Assembly (NCBI GenBank): GCA_039881145.1
Contig: JAYKKI010000064.1
Coordinates: forward strand, 4,397,001-4,461,000
Length of the DNA: 64,000 bases
Direction: 5' to 3'
Source of the DNA: Druceiella hillmani
Lineage: Eukaryota; Arthropoda; Insecta; Lepidoptera; Hepialidae
Part shown: piece after piece, positions 11,191-24,108 of the stretch
How the letters are laid out: the number at the start of each line of letters is the position of its first letter
Position numbering within the stretch: the stretch's first letter is position 1
The notes under the pieces: generated by a model
Told to the model about the DNA's origin: nothing
Seen by the model: only the letters and a program-made list of their open reading frames with translations
Databases searched by the model: none
Program-made: the position numbers and the translations under genes

Positions 11191-11242
11191 AGAACTTAAA
11201 GACCGTAGAAATAATACTACATCACGTAGCTTCATTTAATTG

Positions 11243-12794
11243 TTCCATAATTACCTTAAAATACTGATTTTTAGATAGTTATAGAACTACGAAACTTGAT
11301 AACAAATGTGCCAATCTTCTTCTTCGTAAGGAAGATTCCTCAGCCATAGCTTCATCTTTGTCTGTTACTATAGTAGCTTATTCTGGTTGAGCTACTATAT
11401 AAGTTAAATTGCTATTTCGATTGTGTTCAAAACGTTGACAGATATTTTTAGTATTGAGTTAACCTTCTTCCACGGATTTATAAATGAGATTATTCTGTTA
11501 TCTACCAAGTTTTATATTACTAGAATTATTTTTTATTGTATTCCAGTATAGAATACGCAGAATAGCATCCACCTCAAGAAGGGAAGAAATTTGTGCAATA
11601 TACCCTTAAAAACAACACGAGGACAAAAAGGGCGCAATCCCTGTGTGATGTTATTGTGCAATGATCACCATGTCACCCAAGTCGTCCCTACCAAATATAT
11701 GCTGCAAATGAAGAGGGCATATAATACCATATTGTCGTTTCTTGATTTGTGAGAAATATTAAAAGTTTACGATAATATGTTACTTTAATATTTTAAATTG
11801 AAAAAAAAATTGTCTGCTAAATTATTTAATTTAACATGTTACTCATTTAATTTTTGTATTTATTTATGTTTTAATTTTATTGCTGAAATGTTTTTTTTTA
11901 AATTACTTTTATTGAGACGAAAAAAAACATATTTAACATCACCGTTAAAAAGACACTCCCACTTTTAGATAAATAAAATTGTAAAAAAAAACAATAAAAA
12001 AAATTAAATTTTTAAAATAGTCAAAATGAATAAAAATACCTCCAATATTAATAGTTAATAATAAAATTATTGAATAAAATGGAAAGAAAAAAATATTCAA
12101 AATAACTATAAGAACTTTGTCAAAATAGAATACATTTAATATTGATATAATAATATTATTAAAATCCATCTATTTCGTTATTTATTTCTAGGTTTATTTA
12201 TTTCTTGATTTTACGTATAAACTAAATATTTAAACGATAATAGCAGTATCTGTGATCGCCTCTCGAATAAATATACCTTATATTTTTATTAATATCTAAT
12301 TTTCGAATCATATGGATTAAATCAGGAAATAATTAACTCTATCCACTATTCTGTTGAAAGAAAGTTAATAACTCAGTTAAGAAATAAACAGGCATTTTTT
12401 CTTCATTAAGTTACTAATTTTTAACCGTTAAATTTAGTTTAACATAAAGATTTTCATAATTTTGTGACTACATTTTTCTAAAGCTTTTCAACAATTACGT
12501 TCTTTGTTTTTATCTTAGGTAATATTTTATCCAGGAGGAGAAACCTTGCATCAATTCGTACTGCCTAGAGGGAGCAGATTGGGAAAGCCTTGGCCTGTAC
12601 CAGGCTGTAGTGCTGACAAAGAAGAAGAAATATTTTATCCAAACTTAAATACCGTTTTGCATTAATTTTTAATTCCGATACACACTTAAGATTCTCAGTT
12701 GACTCTAACATTTCTAATATCGTGTGTTTTGTCAAAACGAATTTGATACTTTTTTTATGATACCAGAAAACAAATGTTAAATTCCGTTTCATTA
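11243..12794. other. unassigned AT-rich DNA
   Basis: Minus-strand open frames (11945-12169, 12565-12792) lack motifs and look random for this composition. 12535-12640 ends in a gaagaagaaga tail, like some RTE-like 3' ends, but the match is too weak to call. Confidence 0.4.
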
Positions 12795-14340
12795 GCTTGA
12801 TATACTCTCAATTGACATACTATAATAAAATATATTTCAATTTTTAAATTGGGCCTTTAACCTTTAAACAATAAAACGTTATAAACGTTTTATTATAATA
12901 TAAAAATATTTAGTAATTTTCGAGTGTTATCCGAACAAAAAGAGTTATGATGTTTTAAATTGATATCATTCCCTCGATCCACTTTCAATTTACATAGTGT
13001 GGTGAAATATAATCCAATTTTTATGTTTATCTCTTAACCTGCAAACAGTAAATATAGTGTAAAAATCGTCGATTAGTTTTGTGTGATTCCTGAGCAAACA
13101 GAGTTAAAATATTTTAAATTGTTATATAGTGTAATAGTATAATTTTTAAATTGGACTTTTAAACTGCAAACAGTAAAAACGTTGTAAAAAGTCACTGAGT
13201 AGTTTCTGAGTGATTCCCGAAAAAAGAGTTATTTTGTTTTAAATTGATATCATTCTTCTATCCCACTTCTAATTTATATAGCGTAATAAAGCATAACTCA
13301 ATTTTAAAACTGCAAACAGGAAAACATTGTAAAAAGTCATTGAGTAGTTTCTGAGTGATTCTCTAAAAAAAGAGTTACAATATTTTAAATTGATATCATT
13401 CTTCTAACCCACTTCCAATTTATGCAGCGTAATAAAATTTAACTCAATTTTTAAATTGGACCCTTAAAATGCAAACAGTAAAATAATTGTAAAAAGTCGT
13501 TAAATAGTTTTCGAGTGATTACCGAACAAACATAGTTATAATGTTTTAAATTTATGCCATTCTACTGCCCCACTTCGAATTGACATAGTATAGTAAAATA
13601 TAACTCAATTTTTATTTAGACTCAACCTGAAAATATTAAATCATTGTACAAATCGTGGAGTAAATTTTTGAGTAATTCCACGAACAGAAAGGGTTGTCAT
13701 GTTTTATACTGATATAATTCATTTGTCCCATTTCCAATTGATATAATATAATAAAATATAACTAATTTTTAATTTAATCTTTTAATTATAAACATTGTAA
13801 AAGTCATTGCGTATTTTTAAATTATTTCCGAACAGATAAAGTTATAATGTATTAAATTGTACCATCCTTCTGCCCCATTTCCAATTGATAGTGTAATAAA
13901 ATATAACTTAATGTTTAAGTTAATCTTTTAAGCTACAAACATATAAAACAACATAAAATTTTTTTAATTAGTTTTTGAATAATTCCTCAACAGAAAAAGT
14001 TATAATGATAGATTGATAATATCCTTCTGCCCCATTTTCAATTGATATAGTGTTATAAAATATAACTATTTTTAAGTTGAACTCTTAACTTGTTTACATT
14101 CGAAACATCGTAAAACTTCGTAGGGCAAGTTTTTAAATGACTCCCGAACATTATGATGTATTAGACTGATATCATCCTCCTGCCCTACTTCCAATGGATT
14201 TAGTATAACAAAATATAACTCAATTTTTAAGTTGAACTCTTAAACTTCAAACTGTCCAAACTTTGTAAAAACCTTTTAGAAAAAAAAGTTTAAATTTTTA
14301 AACTAATGTAATTTTCCTGCTCCACCACACAATTTTAAAC
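12795..14340. repeat. degenerate ~155-bp satellite
   Basis: The block ttttaaattgatatcatt and its variants recurs at about 12953, 13113, 13237, 13383, 13543, 13700, 13848, 14003, 14156 and 14295. Spacing ranges from about 124 to 160 bp, mostly 146-160. Each unit also has 'ctgcaaacagtaaa', 'attgtaaaaagtc' and 'gtgattcc.gaacaaa' blocks. Units are well diverged, so the array is old compared with that at 1-3380. No coding capacity. Confidence 0.9.
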
Positions 14341-14589
14341 ATTTACGTTATACTTAAATATTTCAAACTATTTAAAACCAAAAATAAGTTCTAATATTAA
14401 CTGAATCAATTTCAAACAAAAAAAAATGAAAAATGTTTGGTATGCCCTTGGATTTTTGATAATATTTCATTCATTTTTGATAATTATTTCAGTATTGGAA
14501 AAAATCAGTGGTGAGTTAAATTTTGTTACAATATCTAGTTATTTACATATAACGACTACTATTTTACAAAATACTCTTTTGTAGGCCAT

Positions 14590-15070
14590 CGTGGAACAAA
14601 TGAATTCCAAATTCATTATTTCAGCAAACAACAAAGAACCATACGTCATTGAAAGATACCAAAATAGTGTGGTATGGCGCTCCATTGACAATAAAAGTCC
14701 CGCTCGGCAGGGTACACCATCTTCCCTTGTGTAACATCGATATCCGTCTCTCTTTCAAACGAATATGGACACGACACATCAAAAAAGCCAGGTACCAATC
14801 TAAGCAACGCAACTATTGTGCGGACGCGTCCATACAAAAATCAACACATAACATTTCCAAAACACATCTCAATTGGTCACGTTGGCGAGCGTGTAATCGG
14901 CCAGCGACATGTTTGCAAACAGAACAGCGAAAAAAAAGCACGCATTGTTTGCGGCACCGCCGCTTAGCACAAGTACGGTTCGCCGCGTGAGGCCAAACAC
15001 GAGAACAAATGGCTTCTACGCGACGTTTCCGCGTTACCTGTGCATAATTCGTTACGCTTGAGTTAGTGAG
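14590..15070. other. GC-richer island, function unknown
   Basis: This stretch is clearly richer in GC and CpG than its neighbours. Overlapping open frames of about 110 codons occur on both strands (14649-14990 plus, 14813-15145 minus). Neither has recognisable motifs, and dual-strand openness suggests composition rather than coding. A promoter or 5' exon, or a short transposon, would also fit. No TATA box or splice signal is convincing. Confidence 0.25.
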
Positions 15071-15385
15071 GTGATTTGGATATTTGTACAAAAAACTTAG
15101 AATATGTACAGAAAGTATACTTGTCATCTTTTTGGTGTGACACATACTTTGAAGCTCTATTCGATGACGTAGTTACCTATTTATATAATTATTTATTTCT
15201 TAAATGGCTTGTGCTCAACTTACAAATTAAATCAAAACATCAGACATGTGTAAGTACCTTAAAACAATTGATCATAAAACAAAAAACCCGAAAGGTATCT
15301 TAGAACATCCGATTGGAACAAACTTCCATTCGCTATATATTAAGTATTAAATGACAGGTATAATGAAATAAATTAACAACATTTC

Positions 15386-15672
15386 AGGGTAACTAAATGA
15401 AAAAATTTGAGGGTAACTAAATGAAAAAAATTGAGGGTAACTAAATAAAAAAAATTGAGGGTAACTAAATGAAAAAAATTGAGGGTAACTAAATGAAAAA
15501 ATTTGAGGGTAACTAAATGAAAAAAATTGAGGGTAACTAAATGAAAAAAATTGAGGGTAACTAAATGAAAAAAATTGAGGGTAACTAAATGAAAAAATTT
15601 GAGGGTAACTAAATGAAAAAAATTAAGGGTAACTAAATGAAAAAAATTTATGGTAACTAAATGAAAAAATTA
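15386..15672. repeat. 24-bp minisatellite
   Basis: About 12 near-identical units containing gagggtaactaaatgaaaaa, with unit starts 24 bp apart (15481, 15505). The last two units are more diverged. Stop codons occur in every unit. Confidence 0.95.
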
Positions 15673-18600
15673 AAGAAATAAATGAAGAAATGGTGACAAA
15701 ATTGTAATTAACAATGTTTTTTAAAAGTTTACAAAATAAACATTTTATTATTAATTATTTTAAATTATATCAAAATTTATATTAAAAATAAATCATACAC
15801 TTTTTATCATTTCAACATTGGTACTTACCTAACTTTATCATCACCATCCTCAACTTATGCTGAACCACATTCGCAATTCATTCTTTACTGATAAAAATAA
15901 TACGAGTTTGAAAATAGTGAAGAGAGGTTATGAATATTATGGTGCTTACGGATTGCTAAACACATAGGCTTAAAAGAATACAGCTGATGCGCACGCCACA
16001 CATCTAAATCGTAGTAACCTGTACATTGACATACGCTTGTAAACGTGCAAACGCTTATACTGTAGCAAAAGTGTCGGTCGAAATCTTACACTTTTTTCGT
16101 TCTAGTTCTCATTCACCAAGTGTATAACATGCGAGAAAGAACTTCGTTCCAAAAATAATGAAGATTAAAAATACACTGTAATTAGAATCAACATCCCGCT
16201 AACTAGTGATCAATTGCTAACTACCAAGCGCCTCCACAACCCCATTCCTGAAGGGGTTACTTGAGCAGAAAAACATGTCAAGGTTGAGCGCATCTCACAA
16301 TACTGCCTTGATCAATGTGATCTTTTCTATTCATATATTATTTATCACTCTTGATTTCTGTGGAAAGAAAATAACTGACTGATTGACAGAAATAGGCTAG
16401 TTGTCTAAATTTGGGAAAGTGGTTAATGCTTCACCTTAATATCTATTTAACCCAAAAAAAATATATTTTTCCAAAAATCAGACATTTACATTATGTATTT
16501 GCATTTTAAAAAACCAATTTAAATTTACTTGGAAAACGCTCAAGACTATTACGATGTCTTGAATGACGTCACTACTCATGAAACAAATCAAAACAATGGT
16601 GTCTGTTTATGACAGTTGTTTCTTTTGTTTAATTAAAAATTAATTCTTGTTATATGGATATGTTACAAACAATAAATAAATACGGAAAAAGTGGCTAAAA
16701 CTTGCAATGAGCTCGTAGTTTATTTACAAATTCAAAAACATATTTTTGTGAAAATAATTTTGATGTAAGTATTTATTTACAGATTAAGTACCTCTTCGGT
16801 AAACTATTTTCACCACATAATCATTATGATAGGGGTCTTGTATTAAACAATGATTTGGGATTGTGTTTTCTAAAGAAAAACATTAAAATGTTGAAGCTCT
16901 GAGCTAATACAAACGAACAAATTAATTTGACTCACACACAATTTATTTCTAAATCTAAAGCAATTCTGGTAAATTTCGCAGTCACTATTTTTACAAGTAT
17001 ATTGATGAAATAACAAGAGTTGAGGTTAAGTTGTTTATACTTGGCAAATCCAGGGTCAAAAACAATATAAATTGCCTTACAATACGTGTGTAAAAACAAA
17101 GGTTTACTGATTACTAAACTGAAATAATACCATTTCAGCTTATAATATATATATTTTATTTTTAAGAAGTTTTAACATTCCGAAATTCTGATAAAGAAAA
17201 GTCGATGAACTGTTTGGCGTGAAAAATCAGCCAATCGTCAATTTTGGGCAAATTACTAGCGTTTGCTTTGCTAAAACTTGATTTCATTGCGAATTGTACT
17301 TGTATTTTAAGGTGTAATTGAGGACAACTGTATCAACTTTACAAAAAATTTAAAAAACGAAAAATTAATCAAATAATCCATTTTTAATACGAAATTTTAT
17401 ATGCGAAAATGTCAACAGCAACAATGGCGTTTCGCAAGGTGTGACGTAACACATTTTCCTTGATGTTAACTGTCACGTGATTGAAAGCTAGAAGTTTGCC
17501 CAATTTATTTTGTGAAAATAAAAATAACCTTCACTTCTTTTATTAATAAATAATTTTGTCTTTTGGTATCTCCATATTATGAATAATCATTAGAAACTAC
17601 AACCCATCCGAAGTATTCTTAGTGGAAACTAGTCCATTGTGTGTGCTTTATTATAGTCGACTAGCGCGGCCGCCTCAAGTTTTGATGATATAAATTATTA
17701 TAACTCAGGCATATTTACCGGAAATCAACTTTTAATGCAGTTTTTAGGAAGATCAGGCGAGCTTCTTCTTCACAATTGTGCAATTTTTCTATTTTTTAAA
17801 ATCATTTTATCATCTAATTATATTTCATTCTAAGAATGACCTATGTTTCCTTCCGTCGCATATACCTACGTTAATGCATATGAGGACACAATAAATATCG
17901 TAATTCTTAACCGATTTCTATGATTCTTTTTTTCCATCGATTGATTAACTGTCAATATAGAAGCTTTTCGAGTTTCATATCATTTTGTCAAATAGAAATA
18001 TTTTTATAAACAAGTCTCTGCAAAATCTATCTTTTTTCTGGCTTGGCCACTATTTATCTGAGCCGTTGTGCAGATTTTTTACCACTTCCGTTCGCTCTCT
18101 GCTAATTTTTACTTGCTCCTATAATTAAAAAAACGCTGGGTATGTACTTTTTTTCGATGCGGCAAAACAAAATAAAACCTAAAAGAACTGTGCAATTACA
18201 AATCAAAATCAAGTATTGAATACTTCCTTACCTACTCTTCACGATCAAACATATTTTATTATTTCATTTCAAAAATATTGAATCGAAACTTTTAATCTTA
18301 TCACATGTTATATTTTTTTGTTTCCAACAAAGTTAATAAATCAATGTAATTGTCCAATAATTTTAATTTGACATTTTCGTGAAAGTCGATTCAAAAGACT
18401 TAATAGGGTATAAAACACAAAAAAAATCGAAATTGCCCGTAGGTATATGTGGGTATGTAAACCTGTCATAAAGTCAAATTTCAGAATCGTTTGAATGATT
18501 TGGGTAAAATTTTGTATTTCAAAGGGATATGGTAGATATCGTTCGAGGTTTTTGTAAAATAAATTCTTCAAACTTCATATTTTCGAATACCTGCTACCAA

Positions 18601-19181
18601 TTACATAAAAATATTAAAGTAAACTTGTTCTTTTAATAACTGTTGCAATGATTTTCTTCAAACTTGTCAATATTGTTAGTACTAAATATGTTCTTCTTCA
18701 ATGTTGTTATACTCCATTCCATTCCAAAAGAGAATGTTTGTAAACAAACCAATTTGGCAGTTAAAATATGGTTGGCACAAACATATATTTAATCAGTGGA
18801 CTATTATTCAAAAAACTCATTGTATTCTATCGACAATATCATTAAACCATTTAATATAATCGCTGTATTAACTTAATAAGCTGTCATGCTAAATTATGTT
18901 ATAATATGAATATTACACTATATTTTACTCATGTGAATTGTAAAATTTAGAGCAGAAAAATGGACAACCCTAGCTGTCAATCACACAAAACTCAGATGTA
19001 TTAAACATTTTGGAAAAATATTTAATATTCAGACACGTCCAAAGTCTATATCCATAATCATTTACTTTATAATGCGTTGAAGTGAAATACTTGAAATAAA
19101 TTAGTTTTTATTTGACATAATTTGACATAAATGATATTAAACTGTCTTTCTAGCGTAACGTTTAAGCAAAGCAGAAGTAAA
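15673..19181. other. unassigned AT-rich DNA
   Basis: No coding frame or repeat that I can support in 3.5 kb. A SalI-like and NotI-like string lies at 17656-17673, and a few GC-richer patches (16010-16090, 17400-17480) are not recognised. This is the longest featureless tract and may be intronic or intergenic. Confidence 0.5.
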
Positions 19182-19232
19182 ACATTGGTGCTATATAACA
19201 TTGGTGCTATATAACATTGGTGCCATATAACA
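19182..19232. repeat. three 16-bp tandem units
   Basis: acattggtgctatata is repeated three times, the last with one change. It is followed by a roughly 14-bp imperfect palindrome (catattcatatata) to about 19265. Confidence 0.85.
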
Positions 19233-21935
19233 TATTCATATATACGTATGTATATAAGAATATGTTAGGATACTTGGCGTAATTTAAATGTTAGTATTAT
19301 TTTGTAATGTAGAATATTAAGTTTTATGTAGTTTTACATGGTTAAGCTTTTGTTCTGATTTGATTGTTTATTTTCGATAATTACTTTTGATGTTAGACTT
19401 ATTTATTTAAAAAAATCAGAAAAAAACTTCAATACCAATGTTGGACATTATTTATACGCACATGATAGTATATTGTACAAAATATATGTTTATACGAATA
19501 ATTTCCATTAAAATAAATTACACATTAAGCGGACTAAATATATACCAAAAATGAAATCATTTTCCGTGAACCAAAATACCAAATAAATTCGTACTATATT
19601 ATTAACATGGATATAAGAGAAAGGTTCAGAATACCTGAATTGTCATTTTGCTTTGTTTACAAAAATTCTTTTTTGGAATATAATGAAGTACAGTACGTAA
19701 TAAGCTATTCTTTTTCAATAGTGTTGGTACTTTATAAGATCAGCGACATGCCACTAATTTTTCTCGAAGAATTCTGATGCTCATAGAAAATTTAGGTGAA
19801 TTACACATTTTGACGTGAATGTATCTTTAAATTTGCTACCATACGGGGGCAATCCAAAAAAACCTAATGATAACCAAATCGGGGGATAGAGTTTGGCGTT
19901 GCAGTTTAGAATCTACCCTCTACATCAAATATTAAATTATACCACTGGATAGCTAAAGGATCAAAGAATCCATTATGAAATCATAAGCGAGAAGTGACGT
20001 ATTGCGCGCAGTGGAGGGGGAAGGGCCCCCATTTTGAGGTTATTTTGCTGCGTATCGAGATTTGCGATTAGTATAACTTTTGATTCGGAAAAGCTACGAT
20101 GTTCGTTTAAGTTTTAGTCGTCAACTGTCGTCAAAATCTATCGATTGTATATAAAATATTAGTGGAAAAGATAAAACGTCGTCGAAAAACGGCGTCGAAA
20201 AGCCAAAACCAAATACAGAGATCGAATACGATGGTCAGGGTTTCTCAAGAACAATCGAATGGTAATAATAAAACAAAAGAAATGGCAGGGCATGAATATT
20301 TTTCCTTCCGGACGTGAGCGGAAGGAAAACGGGGCGGATTAAATCAGGCGTAATATTTTCTTCCAGACGACTTTAAAAAGCATATATGGGTAACGAATTC
20401 TGACGTTATATTCGAATAAATTCCATAACTAAGTGGCTTAAACAATAAACAAACGTTCGTAAAAACCCATGAATAAAATAACATAATTTTATTGCGACCT
20501 GACAAAACACAACATATACAGCCTACAAGGCTTAGTTACAAATTAGTGCGGAATTATGAAAATCATAGGTGCACAGTATATTCTAACTATCTATACATAC
20601 TGTATCTTTTCTATATATCTATCTTTGCTTCAAGCCATTTTCCTGACAGGCGCCGTCTTTCTCTGTTTGATGTACTTCTATCATTACACTCTTCCTCATA
20701 TAAGTATATTTTCAAAGATGAACTTAATCATTTATTTTTGACGTCTAAGAAGCCATAGAGATATACCTCATGGGCTATTCTAGATATACCTCAGTTTGAT
20801 TTACCCATGTCTTTTTGGGTCTTCTGCGATATCTGCACTCTTCTTTGAACTGACAGAAACGAAGTGAGTGAGACAAGAAGTCGCAGAAATTGAAAAAATA
20901 GTTACTTTTTTTATGTTTTTTTTGCATTCAATATTTACAAATTTATTCTATTTTGACTTTCCACTGTCGACATGTTTATTTAGGTGCCTTGTCCAACGGA
21001 AGTGCACTTTAGCAAAAGTGATTTTTTAAATATTTTTATTTTATATATATTAGAATATTCATACCAAACAATGTTTTTAAAAATTTTTAAATGTCGTTGG
21101 CAGTTAATTTAGTGAAAGAATTGAATCAATAAAAAAAGTAAAAATAATTTTCATTTATCCTTGCGTATATTTACCGATACTACATATTTTGGACGGAAAT
21201 TCTGGCAGATGGAGCGTTTGAGCATCTGCATGTGTCGAAGAGAGAGAGAGAGGAAAAGATGTTTCTGAAAAGAAAAGTTTTTTCCATTTTCTTAATAACA
21301 CGCCGGCTAAAGCTAGTCATGTTAAGTGAAGGTTAAGTGGAGTATCATTGGGTAGGTCTTTCAAATTTTAAATGAGATTCCATCAACCATTTCGCGGCTG
21401 CAAAATATTACGCTTCAAAGTAGGGTGTAACGTGTCATCTTTCCCTTAATTTTCTAACTGTAAATTTGGATAAAATAAAAAAAAATTATTTTGGCTAACA
21501 TCAATTGTATGAGATATAGAAACTATGAAATCTGACTTTATGCTTGTTCCGACACATACTTGACCAATTTTGGCTAAACTGCTGAATATTAACTTAATCG
21601 TAAACAAGAAAAAGGACAACGAAATGAAAAAAAAATTGAGTTCAGTTTGAAAGTCTTCATACATTTCTTTACAACAATAATATTGTCAGACATATTATAA
21701 GTTTATTTTGGAAAATGTATGAAGATGATGTGAAAGAATGCGTGGCTATGGATGATCGAAGTAACGACTCTCGCATAAAACTTAAAAAAAATTAAATTAT
21801 TTGTAACTGTATCCAATGACATATCAGCTAGTCTGGAATGACTATATTTCTCTAAAACTGTCGGCCATGAGACCAACGGTAACCAATTTTGTATTTGAAA
21901 GTCCATCGAATCTATCAAGTACCAATTATTTGCAG
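19233..21935. other. unassigned DNA with one hairpin
   Basis: 11-bp arms at 20300-20310 and 20319-20329 (ttttccttccg) form a perfect hairpin within a GC-richer patch (19980-20400). Open frames at 20492-20758 overlap each other and have no motifs. A short frame, 21710-21793 plus strand, ends in KLKKN and is too short to assign. Confidence 0.5.
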
Positions 21936-22092
21936 ACCTGAAAATGAACTCAAAAGTTATGAATTTGAAATTTGCAGTGCAGAATCAGACATTAACTTTT
22001 TGGCTCATGTGCCCATTTCAAAAAGCGACGTACAACTAGACGGGAGCTATTTTCCAGCCAAGTTTGAGAATGATTCCTTTATATTATGCTAA
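21936..22092 (+). CDS. candidate terminal exon, unknown protein
   Basis: Not recognised. An acceptor-like 'ccaattatttgcag' ends at 21935. After one base completing a split codon, 51 codons run to TAA at 22090-22092. The translation begins PENELKSYEFEICSAESD and ends with SYFPAKFENDSFILC. Its mixed, acidic composition with few low-complexity runs looks more protein-like than the surrounding random frames. The frame stays open upstream of the acceptor only to about 21889. No upstream exon can be identified, so this may be a chance frame or a transposon fragment. Confidence 0.3.
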
Positions 22093-22250
22093 TTAGTCAT
22101 CAATATATATAAATTAATTGTGAATTAAATTAAGTTTCAATTCGACCTACATTTCGAAAAATATTATTATATGACACAGTACTATTTTTTCATATTATAA
22201 TTATTTAAAATTATTTTTTGGAAAATTCAGTCTGATTTTTTTTTAAAGTA

Positions 22251-22440
22251 CCTCTTTGCGAGTAAAAGCCTCCCCTATTTCCTTCCACGACATTCTCTCT
22301 TCAGCTTTTTCTATCAGCAATCTAGCAGTCTTCCTACTTTACTTTTGCTGCTTGGACATTCTACATTGTCACCCTTTTGGTCCATTTCTTATTACTCATA
22401 TTTGCTACGTATTCAGCCCATTTCAAATTTCGATCTTCGA
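22251..22440 (-). pseudogene. RTE-like LINE ORF2 C-terminal fragment
   Basis: Read on the minus strand, one frame gives LKWAEYVANMSNKKWTKRVT and, after a frameshift, another gives SWKEIGEAFTRKEV. These are the GHVAR-like block and the final (W..IGEAF) block of RTE-like ORF2 proteins, by recall of the family. The DDI block between them is lost through stops and frameshifts. Only about 60 codons remain, so it is a dead fragment. Confidence 0.7.
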
Positions 22441-23284
22441 CATTGATTTAGAGGAACTACTCTAATAAATTTTGTCTTCTCTTGTCTAATTATTTAACAT
22501 ACCGCTTGATGTTAAGTATAACTTAAAAATATAGATATCTAACATATCTAATTAATACAGGTGACTCGTTTAATGTTTGGCATTGTCAGAAAGAATGTTT
22601 CTATAATTAAAAACGTGACATGGAATTTTAGATTAGGATGTCATGTCGTTAATTTGAAATACCGACAGTGAACATAATTTGATTTAAAAATATTTAAATT
22701 TTTGATTACGTAAAGATTGGTTACCTAACTAAAGACTGTAAAACTGTAACAAACATAAGAAATTTATTAGTTTCGAAGAAAATGTGTAAGCAATTGTCAA
22801 AGAAGAAAAAGTGAATATAATTTGGAATACTATTATAAATTGGATATTCCAAATTATCCGCACCCTAAGTAAAATCACACTTTTGGAAATTTTTAGTTTG
22901 ATAGACATTTTGAGAGGGTTCCTATTGTTTGTTTTGTTTGATTGTTTGTGTTATTAAATTTTAATAAATATGCAAACATTTAATGCATTCTGTTCCTTTT
23001 CTGCAGTCCCCTGTACTAAATTTGAAACATAGATTCAGATGTATGTAGCTTTGTTTCAAATATATCTCTGATATACAAGAAGACCCTTATATTTAAAATA
23101 TCTATTCAAGCTTAATGAGCTTGTATTAATATATTATATTTACCAATTAATTTTTTTTATTCATTTACTAAATTAATAGCTCTGAATTTTAGTAATCTTT
23201 GTTTACTTCAAAATATGGTCGTATTAATCTCTATCATACGATCATGATTAAGCAGTTAAGCAGTTGAATATCGTAGACAAGTAG
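22441..23284. other. AT-rich, nothing recognised
   Basis: No supported feature. Confidence 0.5.
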
Positions 23285-23490
23285 AAGACGTCGCCGTGGT
23301 GTATTGGGTTAATCACAAGGCGTACGGCTTTTGACGATGCGGCGCCCCGCGTGGACCCGGGTTCGATTACCGGTCGTTCGTCGAACGAGGCTGGACCGGT
23401 GTTATGGTTGGCTGGAAGAGATTGCTCTCGTAGCAACAAGTCCGCCATATGTATCAATTAGATACATTTAAGTAGATAAATAAATAAACA
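23285..23490 (+). mobile_element. tRNA-derived SINE with LINE-like tail
   Basis: A tRNA-like head carries an A-box-like tggtgtattgggt (about 23297) and a B box ggttcgattac (23360-23370), close to the consensus GGTTCGANTCC. The body is GC-richer than its flanks. The tail (23404 onward: atggttggctggaagagat, then tccgccatatgta) closely matches the 3' tail of the LINE at 35566-35655, and both end in a taaa/taaataaa run. RNA polymerase III transcription and retrotransposition by the partner LINE are expected from known SINE biology. No clear target duplication is seen. Confidence 0.8.
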
Positions 23491-23689
23491 GTATATTCCG
23501 ATATAGTTTGATTGTACGTTTACAATGCTTGACAGTAAAATAATGACGATGCGAACTCAAAAAAATAACATTAAAATATTTTGATAATCTATATTCATGT
23601 AATTAAATTGTAACGAAGTGAATTATGTATATTGAAAATATTTTATGAAAGTTATTGATTTAGCGTCATAGAAGTCACAAAATTTTTTT

Positions 23690-23805
23690 TTAGACTTTTT
23701 GTCCGTCTGTCTGCATGTTAATTTGTACGGGCATCACGCAAAACCTGCTAGACGGATTTTGATGAAATTTGGTATGATAATAGGCGCAAAATATAGAAAA
23801 AAGAA
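23690..23805 (+). repeat. dispersed insect repeat fragment
   Basis: Contains 'gtccgtctgtctgcatgtt' followed by 'gacggattttgatgaaattt', a motif pair that I recall as common in dispersed repeats of moths and butterflies. It sits inside a 139-codon open frame (23699-24118) with no domain, which I do not call as a gene. Confidence 0.45.
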
Positions 23806-24108
23806 AAAAAATTTTTTTCCCCTAATTAAACGCGAAAAAAGTCGTAGGCACAGCTTGTACAATAGTAATACCGAAGATCAGGTTCTATCTTTTGATAACC
23901 AGACCGATACAAGTATGTTTCGAAATCTCAAGATATGTAGCAAGCAATTCGATAATATATATCCAAAAATTATTTTTATTACGAAACAAACTTACTTCAA
24001 TTTCCAAATGATTTTATTTATTCACAAAAATACAACTTGCGGAATTCTATTTTTTTTTTACTTTCACTCAACTCAACTCTCACTAACTGACGTAAACTCC
24101 AACTTGCT

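Larger units (their letters stand above)
11000..11242. mobile_element. fold-back element with two hammerhead-like motifs
   Basis: Arms of about 106 bp (11000-11107 and 11137-11242) are inverted copies around a roughly 29-bp spacer. Each arm contains the same core as 4641-4735: cccacctgaagatg, cgaaacctaggt, gtggtaaagaacttaaa, then gtagaaataat and ctacatcac. The element is therefore two inverted copies of a unit also found singly at 4.65 kb. A 14-bp palindrome (11101-11114) sits at the inner edge. Either a MITE or a fragment of a Penelope-like or related retroelement would fit. Confidence 0.7.

Noticed and set aside
12535..12640. RTE-like 3' end with a gaagaagaaga tail
   Set aside because: Only a vague match; no family block such as GHVAR or DDI can be read.
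14649..15145. Overlapping 110-codon frames on both strands
   Set aside because: No motif on either strand; openness on both strands fits local GC content better than coding.
17656..17673. Adjacent SalI-like (gtcgac) and NotI-like (gcggccgc) sites resembling a cloning linker
   Set aside because: Flanks on both sides look like ordinary host AT-rich DNA and no vector sequence follows; probably chance or part of a dispersed repeat.
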